Of a stretch of DNA of 19,770 bases, positions 8,188-17,618 are shown one piece after another. Below the pieces are notes generated by a model. That model ran no database searches. It was not told the origin of the DNA and saw only the letters and a program-made list of their open reading frames with translations. The DNA is taken from positions 1 through 19,770 of the forward strand of contig JAHNZQ020000006.1 of assembly GCA_019155205.2 (NCBI GenBank). Reading direction: 5' to 3'. The position numbers and the translations under genes are program-made. The stretch's first letter is position 1. Every line of letters starts with the position of its first letter. Source of the stretch: Gracilaria vermiculophylla. Lineage: Eukaryota > Rhodophyta > Florideophyceae > Gracilariales > Gracilariaceae.

Positions 8188-8211
8188 ATTTTGATTACTA
8201 TAATATAATAT
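8188..8211 (+). promoter_or_regulatory. AT-rich block upstream of pbsA, shared with ycf42
   Basis: ATTTTGATTA (8188-8197) is followed directly by CTATAATATAATAT (8198-8211), with overlapping TATAAT boxes at 8199-8204 and 8204-8209, about 77 nt before the pbsA start. Apart from a 3-nt deletion it is identical to the block at 7471-7497. A promoter role is inferred. Confidence 0.45.
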
Positions 8212-8285
8212 AGTGAATTTAAAATTAAAAAAGTTATTCTTTATACATCATAAATTCTTATCTATTTAAACATGGAGAAAATGAC

Positions 8286-8981
8286 GTGTCAACAAATTTA
8301 GCTCAACAGTTGCGTGAAGGAACAACTAAATCTCATAGTATGGCTGAAAATGTAAGTTTTGTTAAGTCTTTTTTAGGAGGACTAGTTGATAAGGAATCTT
8401 ATCGCAAGTTAGTTGCTAATTTATATTTTATATACGATGTAATGGAAGAACAAATAGAGCATCATAAGCATAATATAGCTGTTCAAGCTATTTATTTTCC
8501 TCAGTTATATCGTAAGTCTAGCTTAGAGGAGGATTTAAGGTATTATTATGGTATTAATTGGTTGGAAGAAATTAAACCTTCTCCTGCAACACAGTCTTAT
8601 ATTAATAGAATTCGTCAAATTAGTTATAATTCGCCAGAGCTTTTGATAGCCCATTCTTATACTCGATATATTGGTGATTTATCTGGTGGGCAAATTTTGA
8701 AAAAAATAGCTAAAAGTGCGATGCAGTTGCCAGATGACTGTGGAACTTCTTTTTATGATTTTGATTTAATCAAAGATGAAAAGGATTTTAAGAATGTTTA
8801 TAGAGAATCTTTAAATAATATACCTTTGACTAAAACGCAGATTGATCAGATTATTTTAGAAGCTAATACTGCTTTTAATCTAAATATGAAAATATTTCAA
8901 GAGTTGAATTCTAATATAATTAAAATTATGATTATGGTATTATTATCTTCAATTAATAATTTGCGTAAAAAATTTGCCTAA
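8286..8981 (+). CDS. pbsA: Heme oxygenase (GTG start)
   Basis: PbsA opens heme to biliverdin using ferredoxin and oxygen; biliverdin is the precursor of the phycobilins that colour the phycobilisome. His17 in TTKSHSMAENVSF is the expected proximal heme ligand, and YIGDLSGGQILKKIA is the distal-helix signature with its flexible glycines. The first usable start is a GTG at 8286, preceded by GGAG (8274-8277) at 8 nt, and it gives the family's N-terminus and a normal length of 231 residues. The last 25 residues are hydrophobic and then basic (IMIMVLLSS, then RKK). rpl35 follows 23 nt downstream. Confidence 0.95.
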   Translation: MSTNLAQQLREGTTKSHSMAENVSFVKSFLGGLVDKESYRKLVANLYFIYDVMEEQIEHHKHNIAVQAIYFPQLYRKSSLEEDLRYYYGINWLEEIKPSPATQSYINRIRQISYNSPELLIAHSYTRYIGDLSGGQILKKIAKSAMQLPDDCGTSFYDFDLIKDEKDFKNVYRESLNNIPLTKTQIDQIILEANTAFNLNMKIFQELNSNIIKIMIMVLLSSINNLRKKFA

Positions 8982-9004
8982 AAATTTATCTACTATATTT
9001 TTGT

Positions 9005-9205
9005 ATGTACAAATTAAAAACCAATAAATCTATAAATAAACGTTTTAAATTAACTTCTAGTTCTAAATTATTAAAACATAGTGCTGGAAAAAGTCATCTA
9101 TTACAGAAAAAAAGTGCTAATAGAAAGCGTAAATTAAAGAGAGTTAAACTAGTAAATTCATCTGATCAATTTAATTTCATTAAAGTTTTGCCTTATTTAA
9201 AATAA
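9005..9205 (+). CDS. rpl35: Ribosomal protein bL35
   Basis: bL35 is a small basic protein of the large ribosomal subunit. The 66-residue product begins [19 protein letters not shown], matching the family pattern K-T-x-K-x-x-x-KRF-K-x-T, and continues with [21 protein letters not shown], the conserved basic block. Length and composition fit fully. rpl20 follows after 20 nt, the usual bacterial pairing; the infC gene that precedes this pair in many bacteria is absent, and pbsA occupies that place. Cotranscription with rpl20 is likely. Confidence 0.96.
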   Translation: MYKLKTNKSINKRFKLTSSSKLLKHSAGKSHLLQKKSANRKRKLKRVKLVNSSDQFNFIKVLPYLK

Positions 9206-9225
9206 CTCAAGAATATAAAAAATCT

Positions 9226-9570
9226 ATGACAAGAATCAAGCGTGGTAATGTTGCACGTAAACGAAGAAAAAAAGTATTAAAGCTTGCAAAAGGTTTTAGA
9301 GGTTCACATTCTAGACTTTTTAGAACTGCTAAGCAGCAAGTTTTAAAAGCTTTGAAATATTCATATGTAGGTCGTAAACATAGAAAACGTAACTATCGTC
9401 GTTTGTGGATTGTAAGAATTAATGCTGCTACTAGGGAATTTAGTATAAGCTATAGTAACTTTATCTATTTGTTGAAAAAAAATAATATAGCAGTAAATCG
9501 TAAAGTTTTATCTCAATTGGCTTTAATTGATCGATATGCTTTTAGTCATATAATCAAGTCTATAACTTAA
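9226..9570 (+). CDS. rpl20: Ribosomal protein bL20
   Basis: bL20 binds 23S rRNA early in assembly of the large ribosomal subunit. The 114-residue product has the long basic N-terminal helix ([20 protein letters not shown], then [14 protein letters not shown]) and the conserved [16 protein letters not shown]. The C-terminal globular part ends with [12 protein letters not shown]. All hallmarks and the length are normal. It shares a transcript with rpl35 in all probability and ends 13 nt from the convergent preA stop; no strong terminator is visible in that short gap. Confidence 0.97.
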   Translation: MTRIKRGNVARKRRKKVLKLAKGFRGSHSRLFRTAKQQVLKALKYSYVGRKHRKRNYRRLWIVRINAATREFSISYSNFIYLLKKNNIAVNRKVLSQLALIDRYAFSHIIKSIT

Positions 9571-9583
9571 AGAAGTTTCTTTG

Positions 9584-10561
9584 TTAGCTAAATCTGTTGA
9601 GTATGTAGTAGCAAATTAATAGAAGATTCTTTTTATCTTCTTTAACCAAATTTTCATTTTCTATTACATGTATTGCTAGCTGGATATGCTCTATAGCCAT
9701 ATCTTTAGCTTTTTGAATTGAATTTGTCTCCTTTATCGCTTTAATAGTGTTATCTACATCGCTGTTAGATTGAAATTCTCTTCCTATTAGTTTATAGATT
9801 TCTTTTTTTTCTTTTAATGTAAATATTAATGGTGCTGTTAGGTTGCCATTTTTTATATCAAGACCTGCTGGTTTTCCTAGTTCCTGAGATGTGCTGATAA
9901 TATCTAGTATATCATCTACTATCTGAAATGCTAAACCAATATGCTTGCCGTATAGGTATAAATTATTTCCTTTTACATTATTACTATTATTTAGCATAGT
10001 TATTGCTTTACAGCTGCAGGCCACCAGTGATGCTGTTTTATAAAATGATTTTTCAATATATTCATTAATAGAAATATTATTATCAAAAGATTTTGTTCCC
10101 TGTTTTATTTCTCCTTCTGCAAAATCTATAATAATTTTAGATATAATTTTTACAACTTCTAGATTATTTAAATTAGCTAAGTACCAAGAAGATTGAGCAA
10201 ATAGAAAATCACCTGCTAATACTGCGATTTTGTTATTAAAGACATTATGTATTGTATGAGCTCCTCTTCTTGTATCACAATTATCTATAATGTCGTCATG
10301 AACTAAGCTAGCAGTGTGTATAATTTCTGTGATTTCTGCTAGTCTTTTTTGTTCTATTAATATATTATTGTTGTTAGAAGTAGACTTTGCTATATTGAGC
10401 AATATTATTGGTCTTATCCTTTTACCACCCGCTTTAAAAAGTTGTTCTGCAGCTGAATATAAGATTGGGTTATTTGCACCAATCATTTTGTATAAGTTTA
10501 AATTTAGATCTTGAAACTCTGTTTCAATAGACTTAATTGGTAGTTCAATGAATTTATTCAT
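9584..10561 (-). CDS. preA: Prenyl (polyprenyl) diphosphate synthase
   Basis: This trans-prenyltransferase condenses isopentenyl diphosphate with allylic diphosphates to make long prenyl chains, probably for plastoquinone or related lipids; the exact chain length cannot be read from sequence alone. The markers are GGKRIRP (residues 45-51), the first Asp-rich motif HDDIID (88-93), followed by RRG, and the second Asp-rich motif QIVDDILD (213-220). The product has 325 residues, normal for the family. The start is ATG 10561 with no clear ribosome site. It is convergent with rpl20 and divergent from pdhA, so it is probably transcribed alone. Confidence 0.93.
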   Translation of the reverse strand: MNKFIELPIKSIETEFQDLNLNLYKMIGANNPILYSAAEQLFKAGGKRIRPIILLNIAKSTSNNNNILIEQKRLAEITEIIHTASLVHDDIIDNCDTRRGAHTIHNVFNNKIAVLAGDFLFAQSSWYLANLNNLEVVKIISKIIIDFAEGEIKQGTKSFDNNISINEYIEKSFYKTASLVACSCKAITMLNNSNNVKGNNLYLYGKHIGLAFQIVDDILDIISTSQELGKPAGLDIKNGNLTAPLIFTLKEKKEIYKLIGREFQSNSDVDNTIKAIKETNSIQKAKDMAIEHIQLAIHVIENENLVKEDKKNLLLICYYILNRFS

Positions 10562-10643
10562 TATGTTTTATATATGTTATATGTTCGATATGATATTTTA
10601 TATTATAAGCCATACTTAAGTCATAATACTTCTATATTATTAC

Positions 10644-10672
10644 CTATCATTCTTTTTTTTACTATATGATAG
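10644..10672. repeat. Inverted repeat in the preA/pdhA divergent spacer
   Basis: CTATCAT (10644-10650) pairs with ATGATAG (10666-10672) across a 15-nt T-rich loop. It lies between the two divergent starts, about 45 nt before the pdhA ATG. It could be an operator or a leader hairpin, or chance in AT-rich DNA. Confidence 0.3.
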
Positions 10673-10717
10673 ATAAAATTTTGTATATTAAATCTTTTAG
10701 GGGATAAATTCTTAAAT

Positions 10718-11770
10718 ATGTGTAAAGAAAAAAATAAGACGTCTTTGCCATTAACTTTTTTATCTAAAAAGTGTGATGATGCAAATTTAATTTCTACTGA
10801 TATTCTATTATCTTTATATGAAGATATGTTACTTGGCCGTAGTTTTGAAGATATGTGTGCACAAATGTATTACCGTGGCAAGATGTTTGGTTTTGTACAT
10901 CTTTATAATGGCCAAGAAGCTGTATCTAGTGGTGTAATCAAGTTGTTAAAAAGTGAAGATTATGTATGTAGTACATATCGTGATCATGTGCATGCTATAA
11001 GCAAGGGAGTTGAAACTAAATATATTATGTCTGAATTATTTGGTAAAGAAACTGGTTGTAGTAAAGGGCGTGGTGGATCTATGCATATATTTTCTTCTCA
11101 ACATAATTTTTTAGGAGGTTTTGCATTTATTGGAGAAGGTATACCAGTAGCTATTGGTGCTTCTTTCCAAAGTATCTATAAAAAACAGATTTTTAAAATA
11201 AAAAAAGATTTAGATGTAACAGTTTGTTTTTTTGGAGATGGTACTACTAATAATGGTCAATTTTTTGAATGTTTAAATATGGCTGTTTTATGGAAGTTAC
11301 CTATAATATTTGTTGTTGAAAACAATCAATGGGCTATTGGTATGGCACATCATAGATCTACCTCTTCTCCTGAGATATATAAAAAAGCACAAGTTTTTGG
11401 TTTACCTGGTTTTGAAGTTGATGGAATGGATGTTTTAGCTGTACGTGAAGTTGCACAAAAAGCTATCTTAAGGGCAAGATCTGGTGATGGTCCTACTTTA
11501 ATAGAAGCATTGACATATCGCTTTAGGGGACATTCTTTAGCTGATCCTGATGAATTGAGATCTCGTAAGGAAAAAGAAGCTTGGCTGGTACGTGATCCTA
11601 TAAAAAATATTAAAGATTATATGCTTAACTCTAAATTAGTAGATAAAAATGTTCTACAAAGTATTGAGACAAAGGTTAAAAATAATATTGAAGAAGCTGT
11701 CAATTTTGCCTTATCTAGTCCTGAACCAAATGTTAAAGATTTGAAAAAGTATTTATTTGTAGAAGATTAA
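10718..11770 (+). CDS. pdhA: Pyruvate dehydrogenase E1 alpha subunit
   Basis: With PdhB this subunit forms the E1 enzyme that decarboxylates pyruvate on thiamine diphosphate, feeding acetyl-CoA to plastid fatty-acid synthesis. The thiamine-diphosphate motif runs from GDGTTNNG (residues 173-180) to VVENN (199-203). [14 protein letters not shown] and [10 protein letters not shown] are also diagnostic, and [15 protein letters not shown] near the C-terminus is the conserved loop of the alpha subunit. The 350-residue length is normal. The ATG at 10718 is preceded by AGGGG (10699-10703) at a rather long 14 nt. pdhB follows 55 nt later, so the two subunits are probably made from one transcript. Confidence 0.97.
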   Translation: MCKEKNKTSLPLTFLSKKCDDANLISTDILLSLYEDMLLGRSFEDMCAQMYYRGKMFGFVHLYNGQEAVSSGVIKLLKSEDYVCSTYRDHVHAISKGVETKYIMSELFGKETGCSKGRGGSMHIFSSQHNFLGGFAFIGEGIPVAIGASFQSIYKKQIFKIKKDLDVTVCFFGDGTTNNGQFFECLNMAVLWKLPIIFVVENNQWAIGMAHHRSTSSPEIYKKAQVFGLPGFEVDGMDVLAVREVAQKAILRARSGDGPTLIEALTYRFRGHSLADPDELRSRKEKEAWLVRDPIKNIKDYMLNSKLVDKNVLQSIETKVKNNIEEAVNFALSSPEPNVKDLKKYLFVED

Positions 11771-11825
11771 GATTAGATCTAATGTTTTTATTTTAATAAA
11801 CTAATAAGAGAATATAGGCAAAATT

Positions 11826-12800
11826 ATGAATAAAGTTTTTTTGTTTGATGCTTTACGTGAAGCTACTGATGAAGAGATGCAGAGAGATAGATCTGTGTTT
11901 GTGCTTGGAGAAGATGTTGGTCATTATGGTGGTTCTTATAAAGTTACTAAAGATTTACATGTAAAGTATGGTGACTTACGTGTTTTAGACACACCAATTG
12001 CTGAAAACAGTTTTATGGGTATGGCAGTTGGCGCTGCAATTACTGGTTTACGTCCCATTGTGGAAGGTATGAATATGAGTTTCTTGTTATTGGCTTTTAA
12101 TCAAATTTCTAATAATGCTGGAATGTTGCGTTATACTTCTGGTGGTAATTTTCAAATTCCATTAGTTATTCGTGGTCCGGGAGGTGTTGGTAAGCAATTA
12201 GGTGCGGAACACTCTCAAAGGCTTGAGGCATATTTTCAAGCAATACCTGGACTAAAAATTGTTGCTTGTTCAACTCCTTATAATGCAAAAGGCTTGCTCA
12301 AGTCTGCTATACGTGATAATAATCCTGTGATATTTTTTGAGCATGTTTTACTGTATAATCTACAAGATGTTATACCATCTGAAGAATATTTTGTTCCACT
12401 AGATAAGGCTGAGTTAGTAAGAGAAGGTAATGATCTAACAATAGTAACTTATTCGAGAATGCGTCACCATGTTATGCAAGCAGTTGAAACCCTTATTAAA
12501 GATGGTTATGATCCTGAAGTTATTGATCTTATTTCTTTGAAACCTATTGATATTGATAGCATTTCGAGATCAATAGGTAAAACCCATAAACTACTTATTG
12601 TCGAAGAATGTATGAGGACAGGAGGAATTGCTGCTGAGATTATTGCACAAGTTAATGATAAATATTTTGATCTCTTAGATGGTCCTGTGATTCGTTTATC
12701 TTCACAAGATATACCAACGCCTTACAATGGTATGCTTGAAAAAGCAACTGTAATCCAGCCTCAACAAATCGTTGAGGCTGTTAAACAAGCAGTGGGTTAA
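11826..12800 (+). CDS. pdhB: Pyruvate dehydrogenase E1 beta subunit
   Basis: The beta subunit completes the heterotetrameric E1 enzyme with PdhA. Diagnostic segments are [10 protein letters not shown] (residues 29-38), the DTPIAENSF segment with the conserved catalytic-site Glu60, and [20 protein letters not shown]. The C-terminal transketolase domain includes [11 protein letters not shown] and the conserved VEECMRTGG. The 324-residue length fits. The ribosome site is poor (AGG about 9 nt before the ATG). The last codons contain a perfect 10-bp inverted repeat. It ends 40 nt from the convergent petA stop. Confidence 0.97.
   Translation: MNKVFLFDALREATDEEMQRDRSVFVLGEDVGHYGGSYKVTKDLHVKYGDLRVLDTPIAENSFMGMAVGAAITGLRPIVEGMNMSFLLLAFNQISNNAGMLRYTSGGNFQIPLVIRGPGGVGKQLGAEHSQRLEAYFQAIPGLKIVACSTPYNAKGLLKSAIRDNNPVIFFEHVLLYNLQDVIPSEEYFVPLDKAELVREGNDLTIVTYSRMRHHVMQAVETLIKDGYDPEVIDLISLKPIDIDSISRSIGKTHKLLIVEECMRTGGIAAEIIAQVNDKYFDLLDGPVIRLSSQDIPTPYNGMLEKATVIQPQQIVEAVKQAVG
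12756..12780 (+). other. Hairpin inside the 3' end of pdhB
   Basis: CAGCCTCAAC (12756-12765) and GTTGAGGCTG (12771-12780) form a perfect 10-bp stem with a 5-nt loop, within codons ending 20 nt before the pdhB stop. It is much more GC-rich than its surroundings. No T-run follows, so it fits an RNA 3'-end stabilising structure better than a simple terminator; the function is inferred. Confidence 0.5.
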
Positions 12801-12840
12801 TTTTTATTAATATAAAGCTAATAATTATTTTAGTTTTATA

Positions 12841-13794
12841 TTAGAAATTCATTTCTGCTGCTTGTACTTTTTCAAATTGTTTTTTCTTTAGTACGAAGAA
12901 AATTTGTGCTAGTGTTACTGTTATAAAAAATGCGATCATGCTTTTTATTCTTGTTGGATTTTGTAAAACAATCTCGGTTTCATTTTGACCAAATCCCCCA
13001 GCGTTAGGATCGTTTGTAAGATTTTGTCCAGATATCACTTTACTGCCTTCACTAACTATTAATTTTAAGCCTTTCGGAATATCTTCTTTGACTATTTCAC
13101 CATCTGTTTTCTCTATACTTATCGAAAATCCACCTTTTGAATTTTCATCTATTGTTTTTATAAGTCCACTAACATCACTAGTAAATGCGTTATTATTAGA
13201 CTTGTCTCCAGTAGGATATATTTGACCTCTTCCTCTGTTTCCTCCTACATATATTGGGTATTTTAGGAAAAACGTATTTTTGTCTTTGCTTGGATCTGGT
13301 GATAAAACTGGAAATGTAATTTCTTGGTTCTGTGTTCCTCCAATTGGTCCAACAACTAATATGTTACTTTTTGATGTGCTATAGTTTTGTATATAAAAGT
13401 TTTTAGTCTTATTTTTCATTTCTTCACTCATCAAGTTTTTTGGTGCTAGTTTGAAACCTTCAGGCAGGATTAATACAGCTCCTGTATTAAGATTACCTTC
13501 TACACCATTACCTAGTAATTGTTTTGCATTGCTGTTATATGGAATAGATATTGTAGCTTCAAAGATAGTATTAGGTAATACAGATTTTGGTACCTCTATT
13601 GATACTGGTTTTTGTGCAAGATGACAGTTAGCACATACAATTCTTCCTGTAGCTTCCCTTGGGTTTTCATAACCTTGCTGTGCGTAAATCGGAAAACTAT
13701 CTGCTATGTTTATAGATAAGCTATTAAGACTTATTATACTTAGTGTCAATATTGCAAGTTTTTTTATATAAAATCTTTGTATGTTTTTATTCAT
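12841..13794 (-). CDS. petA: Cytochrome f precursor
   Basis: Cytochrome f is the c-type cytochrome of the b6f complex and passes electrons to cytochrome c6 or plastocyanin in the thylakoid lumen. Residues 1-36 are a cleavable signal peptide with a basic start, a hydrophobic core and a small-residue region. The mature protein would begin at Tyr37 ([14 protein letters not shown]), whose amino group is the axial heme ligand in this family. The heme-binding CANCH lies at residues 54-58. A C-terminal membrane anchor (about 282-300) ends in a basic tail, KKKQFEKVQ. The 317 residues are near the usual 320. tatC lies upstream on the same strand with 91 nt between. Confidence 0.98.
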   Translation of the reverse strand: MNKNIQRFYIKKLAILTLSIISLNSLSINIADSFPIYAQQGYENPREATGRIVCANCHLAQKPVSIEVPKSVLPNTIFEATISIPYNSNAKQLLGNGVEGNLNTGAVLILPEGFKLAPKNLMSEEMKNKTKNFYIQNYSTSKSNILVVGPIGGTQNQEITFPVLSPDPSKDKNTFFLKYPIYVGGNRGRGQIYPTGDKSNNNAFTSDVSGLIKTIDENSKGGFSISIEKTDGEIVKEDIPKGLKLIVSEGSKVISGQNLTNDPNAGGFGQNETEIVLQNPTRIKSMIAFFITVTLAQIFFVLKKKQFEKVQAAEMNF

Positions 13795-13885
13795 GTTTTT
13801 TATAAAAATGATTTTTGTTTTTTGTTTATAATAACATTCTATATTTATTCTTGAAAATAAAACTATAAATATATACTTTAAAATT

Positions 13886-14611
13886 TTATTTATTTGACTC
13901 TTGAAGAGTCTTTACAATTACTATTCCGGATGAATAGAGTATAAGTATTGTTGTTGTCATCATTATTTGTGTTATGGGATCTGTCGATGGTGTGATAATC
14001 GCACTAATAATTGTTGATACAAAAGTTACATATTTCCAGTTTTTAAGCATTTGTTGCCAATTGATAATATTTGTTATGCCTAATATGACTTGTAGTATTG
14101 GTAGTTGGAAACAAAATCCTGTAGTAAATATAGTTAAGGATATGAAATTAAAGTATTCGTCAAATGATAAAACTGGTTCTATTACATCAGAACCATATTT
14201 TATTAGGAAATTTAGTGTAATGGGAACAATAGTTGTATAAGAGAATATTGCACCTATAAAAAAAAGACAAAGTGCAGATATACATACTGGCAATATGTAT
14301 TGATTTTCTTTCTTTGTCAATCCAGGTTGTACGAATTTTATGATTTGATATAGTATAAATGGGCTGCTAATACATATTGCTATATAAGCTGCCATTTTTA
14401 AAGATACAAATAAATATTCTCCTGGAGCTAGTTGTAAAAACTTTATGCCTAAAGCTGGTTTTTGTAGTATTAATGATATTTCTTTTGTATATATTAGGCA
14501 TATGCTAAGAATAGTAGTAAATATGAAAAAAGTTACTATTATTCTATTTCTTAGTTCTTTTACGTGTTCAAGTAGTGGCATATATTTTTCTTCATATTCA
14601 GTACTTTTCAT
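13886..14611 (-). CDS. tatC: Twin-arginine translocase subunit TatC (Ycf43)
   Basis: TatC is the receptor subunit of the thylakoid Tat pathway, which moves folded proteins across the membrane. The 241-residue product has the N-terminal [15 protein letters not shown] typical of TatC, then about six hydrophobic segments. The first lumenal loop contains [16 protein letters not shown], and [16 protein letters not shown] precedes the third helix; both are family signatures. It ends with a short charged tail (TLQESNK). The start ATG 14611 is divergent from apcE. petA follows on the same strand. The final codons hold a small perfect inverted repeat. Confidence 0.95.
   Translation of the reverse strand: MKSTEYEEKYMPLLEHVKELRNRIIVTFFIFTTILSICLIYTKEISLILQKPALGIKFLQLAPGEYLFVSLKMAAYIAICISSPFILYQIIKFVQPGLTKKENQYILPVCISALCLFFIGAIFSYTTIVPITLNFLIKYGSDVIEPVLSFDEYFNFISLTIFTTGFCFQLPILQVILGITNIINWQQMLKNWKYVTFVSTIISAIITPSTDPITQIMMTTTILILYSSGIVIVKTLQESNK
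13896..13910 (-). other. Short hairpin in the last codons of tatC
   Basis: GACTCT (13896-13901) and AGAGTC (13905-13910) form a 6-bp stem with a 3-nt loop, about 7 nt before the tatC stop codon. On the minus strand it is followed by AAATAAATAAAATTT. Its small size leaves chance as a real possibility. Confidence 0.3.
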
Positions 14612-14765
14612 ATAGTTCTATTTGTTTTGGAAAAAAATCTTTAATTCAAGCTAGTTTTTATATTAAATTATATTATATCTATTAATTTTATTTTTATGTT
14701 AGTTTTCATAGTTATACAAAGTTTAAGTGTTTTAAAAATCTTTATTTAAGGAATATATATTATCT

Positions 14766-17381
14766 ATGATTGTTAAAGCTAGTGGTGGCAGTTTTTTAGT
14801 ACAGCCAAAAATGTATACGACGGCTTCCTTGACCAGTATTTTGCAGGCAGAACAGCAAGATAGATTTTTGCAATTAGGTGAATTAAACCAACTTGTAACT
14901 TTTTTTAGTTCTGGTGATCAGCGTATTAAAATTGCTGAGCTAATATCTGCTAATGCAGATTTTTTAGTTGCTCAAGCTGCTAACAAAATTTTTGTGGGTG
15001 GTTCTCCTCTTTCTTATTTAGAAAGACCACAGGTTTCTTTCTTGGATAACAACTTAAGTATGAGTAGTTCAATGTTGCAACAAGCTGTTGGGAATTCATC
15101 AACTAACTTTTTTGACAATATTTCATCGTCATTATTTGATACTGCCGAATCTTTACCTCCTGGTTTCAAACCAATTAGCGTGGTTCTTTATGGTAATGAT
15201 CGTATGAAAAAATCGTTACGTGATCTTGATTGGTTCTTGAGGTATTTAACATATTCCATTGTAGCTGGAGATACCAATATATTATCTACAAACATTCGAG
15301 GTTTAAGAGAGCTCATTGATAATGCCTGTTCTAGTGCTGCAGCTTTAGTTGCATTACGTGAGATGCGTAAAGCTTGTTTAAGTTTATTCAGTGAAAATTT
15401 TCAGGAGCAAGAGTTAGTTGCGCAATATTTTAATGTTTTGATTAATGAATTTGAGTCTTCTAAATTAAGTGATAAGATTCGCAAAAGATCATCTTCAGAT
15501 TTACAAGGTTTAAGATTACCACAAGTTTATAGTAAAGCTGGTATCTCGAATCAGCGTTTTACTATGAAAACTAGTCTTTCTAGTAATGAAAAACAACTTG
15601 TTATTCAAGCTTGTTATAGACAAATTTTTCAGAGAGATATTCGAAAAGCATACGGGATTAATTTTCAAGATCTTGAATCTCAAGTTTCTACTGGTCAACT
15701 ATCAGTTAAAGAATTTATTCGTTCTTTAGGTAAAACAGTTATATATAAAAAAGAATTTCATCAAAATTATGTAGATACTCGTGTTATAGAGTTATCTTTT
15801 AGACATTTTTTAGGAAGAGGTTTAAGTTCTTTAGAAGAATTTCAGAGATATTTTGGTATACTTTCTAAAGTCGGTATTAATGGTTTAATAGACAGTCTAA
15901 TTAACTCTCAGGAGTATTCAGATTATTTTGGTGAAGAAACTGTGCCTTATTTAAGATCTTTAGGTGAAGAACCTCAAGAATCAAGAAATTGGGGACCTCA
16001 GTTGAGGTTGTTTAATTATAGTAGTCCTTTTAAAAAAGATCCTGACTTTTTAACATTATTTGCAGATTATAAATCTAAAATTCCTAATTTACATCCTTAT
16101 GGTTTAAATAATGATCCATTACCACTTCAGTTTGGTGCTATTTTCCCTAATAGTAAGGTTGGTTTAAAATCAAAATCTTCTTTAATAACACGTGATACAA
16201 GACGTATATTAGTAAGATATGGACCGGGTATATACAATCAGATGAGTAGTCCTAATAAAAGAAGTGTGGTTCCTGAAGTTATTGCACCTCGTGTTTTTAG
16301 CTTAAAGGACAAAAGTTTAAATTTTCAACAGGTAATATCTGCTATATATATAAGAGTGTTTGGTAGATTTGTTTATCATGAAGAAAAATTATCATTAGTT
16401 AAATATGAGAAACAGTTTGCAGCACGAATGATTTCTGTAAAAGATTTTATTAGATTACTTGTTAAGTCATCTCTTTTTAGATCTTTATATTGGAATAATT
16501 TATATGTCTGTAAAGCTATAGAGTACATACACATTAAATTGATAGGTCGTCCTACATATAGTAGACAAGAAATTAATAAATATTTTGATATTATTTACCA
16601 AAAAGGTTACTATAATATGATTGATTCTATGCTAGATAGCCCGGAATATGTAGAATCATTCAGTGATTTTATAGTTCCTTACGAACGTTATAATGCTCCA
16701 TCTTCTGTAATGTCTAGAAATATTAATATTAATGTAAAAAATCTTCAACTTAATCGTCTAGAACGTATCAAGAATTCTCTTTTTGGTTTTTCTGACTCAG
16801 CAATATCAGTAGAAACTATAGATTTTAATGTTAAATTAAATCAAGGTGTAACTAAAAAAAGAGACCAGTATAAACAATTTATACTTACAAGTTCTTCGAG
16901 TGATTCTGATAAAATTCAGATTTTAAGGGCCGCTTATAGACAAGTCTTTGAAAGAGATATTAATGTTTGTATAATGGGTTATGAGTTTATTAATTTAGAA
17001 AATTCTTTTTTAACTTCTAATATGAATGTGAAAACTGTAATAAAACAGCTTGGCTGCTCTGATGTATATCGTAAGGAATTTTACGACCCATATCCTAATA
17101 TTAAGGTTATAGAGCTTGGTACAAAACATTTCTTAGGTAGGGCACCAAATAATCAAGCTGAAATTAGATACTACAACCAAATTTTAGCTTCTAGGGGTCT
17201 GAAAGTATTTATTTCAATGTTAATAGATAGTGCAGAATATAGCAATATCTTTAATATTAATATAGTTCCGTACCGTCGTTTTCCTACATTACCAGCAGCT
17301 AATTTTCCTAATACAGAAAAGTTATATCAAACTTTAACAAAGCAAAATACTAAAGTTATAGTGCCTAGTTTTAATATTTAA
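14766..17381 (+). CDS. apcE: Phycobilisome core-membrane linker (Lcm, ApcE)
   Basis: ApcE is the large chromophorylated linker that builds the phycobilisome core, attaches it to the thylakoid and passes energy to the photosystems. The 871-residue product has, in order: an N-terminal phycobiliprotein-like domain (about 1-240) broken by a loop insertion near 78-140, with Cys188 in DNACSS as the likely bilin site; three linker repeats at about 272-400, 518-641 and 711-839; and basic spacer arms between them. Each repeat has the pattern RxxFxR, then the HFLGR-type motif, then SxEYxxxF and VPY. Three repeats suggest a three-cylinder core. An AAGGA site (14748-14752) stands 13 nt before the ATG. 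apcA follows after 237 nt. Confidence 0.97.
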   Translation: MIVKASGGSFLVQPKMYTTASLTSILQAEQQDRFLQLGELNQLVTFFSSGDQRIKIAELISANADFLVAQAANKIFVGGSPLSYLERPQVSFLDNNLSMSSSMLQQAVGNSSTNFFDNISSSLFDTAESLPPGFKPISVVLYGNDRMKKSLRDLDWFLRYLTYSIVAGDTNILSTNIRGLRELIDNACSSAAALVALREMRKACLSLFSENFQEQELVAQYFNVLINEFESSKLSDKIRKRSSSDLQGLRLPQVYSKAGISNQRFTMKTSLSSNEKQLVIQACYRQIFQRDIRKAYGINFQDLESQVSTGQLSVKEFIRSLGKTVIYKKEFHQNYVDTRVIELSFRHFLGRGLSSLEEFQRYFGILSKVGINGLIDSLINSQEYSDYFGEETVPYLRSLGEEPQESRNWGPQLRLFNYSSPFKKDPDFLTLFADYKSKIPNLHPYGLNNDPLPLQFGAIFPNSKVGLKSKSSLITRDTRRILVRYGPGIYNQMSSPNKRSVVPEVIAPRVFSLKDKSLNFQQVISAIYIRVFGRFVYHEEKLSLVKYEKQFAARMISVKDFIRLLVKSSLFRSLYWNNLYVCKAIEYIHIKLIGRPTYSRQEINKYFDIIYQKGYYNMIDSMLDSPEYVESFSDFIVPYERYNAPSSVMSRNININVKNLQLNRLERIKNSLFGFSDSAISVETIDFNVKLNQGVTKKRDQYKQFILTSSSSDSDKIQILRAAYRQVFERDINVCIMGYEFINLENSFLTSNMNVKTVIKQLGCSDVYRKEFYDPYPNIKVIELGTKHFLGRAPNNQAEIRYYNQILASRGLKVFISMLIDSAEYSNIFNINIVPYRRFPTLPAANFPNTEKLYQTLTKQNTKVIVPSFNI

Positions 17382-17529
17382 TTTTTTGGTAACACTTTTC
17401 TTAGTATTATGAAACTTTCTTCTTTTAGTACTTTATCTTAAAATATATTGAGTATACACTTAATTTTCTCATGTGCTAGAGATTTTTTATTATTCTACAT
17501 ATGTACATGTTAGTCTGATATGTATATAC

Positions 17530-17560
17530 CTTTTAGATTATAAAATAAGGTTTCTAAAAG
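17530..17560 (+). promoter_or_regulatory. Inverted repeat in the apcA leader
   Basis: CTTTTAGA (17530-17537) pairs perfectly with TCTAAAAG (17553-17560) across a 15-nt AT-rich loop, in the 237-nt apcE-apcA spacer and 58 nt before the apcA start. The spacer is long enough to hold a separate apcA-apcB promoter, but no single pair of boxes stands out. A leader hairpin or processing site is possible; this is inference. Confidence 0.35.
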
Positions 17561-17618
17561 AATTTTGTTGAGGTATATTTACATTTAATTTATTTTCTTA
17601 TAATAAGGATTGGAAAGA

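Noticed and set aside
9569..9582. AAAGAA-TTCTTT inverted repeat between rpl20 and preA as a terminator
   Set aside because: It has a 2-nt loop, only A:T-rich pairing and overlaps the rpl20 stop; too weak to call.
13974..14240. Plus-strand frame of 88 codons
   Set aside because: Antisense to tatC membrane helices; it is a mirror of hydrophobic codons.
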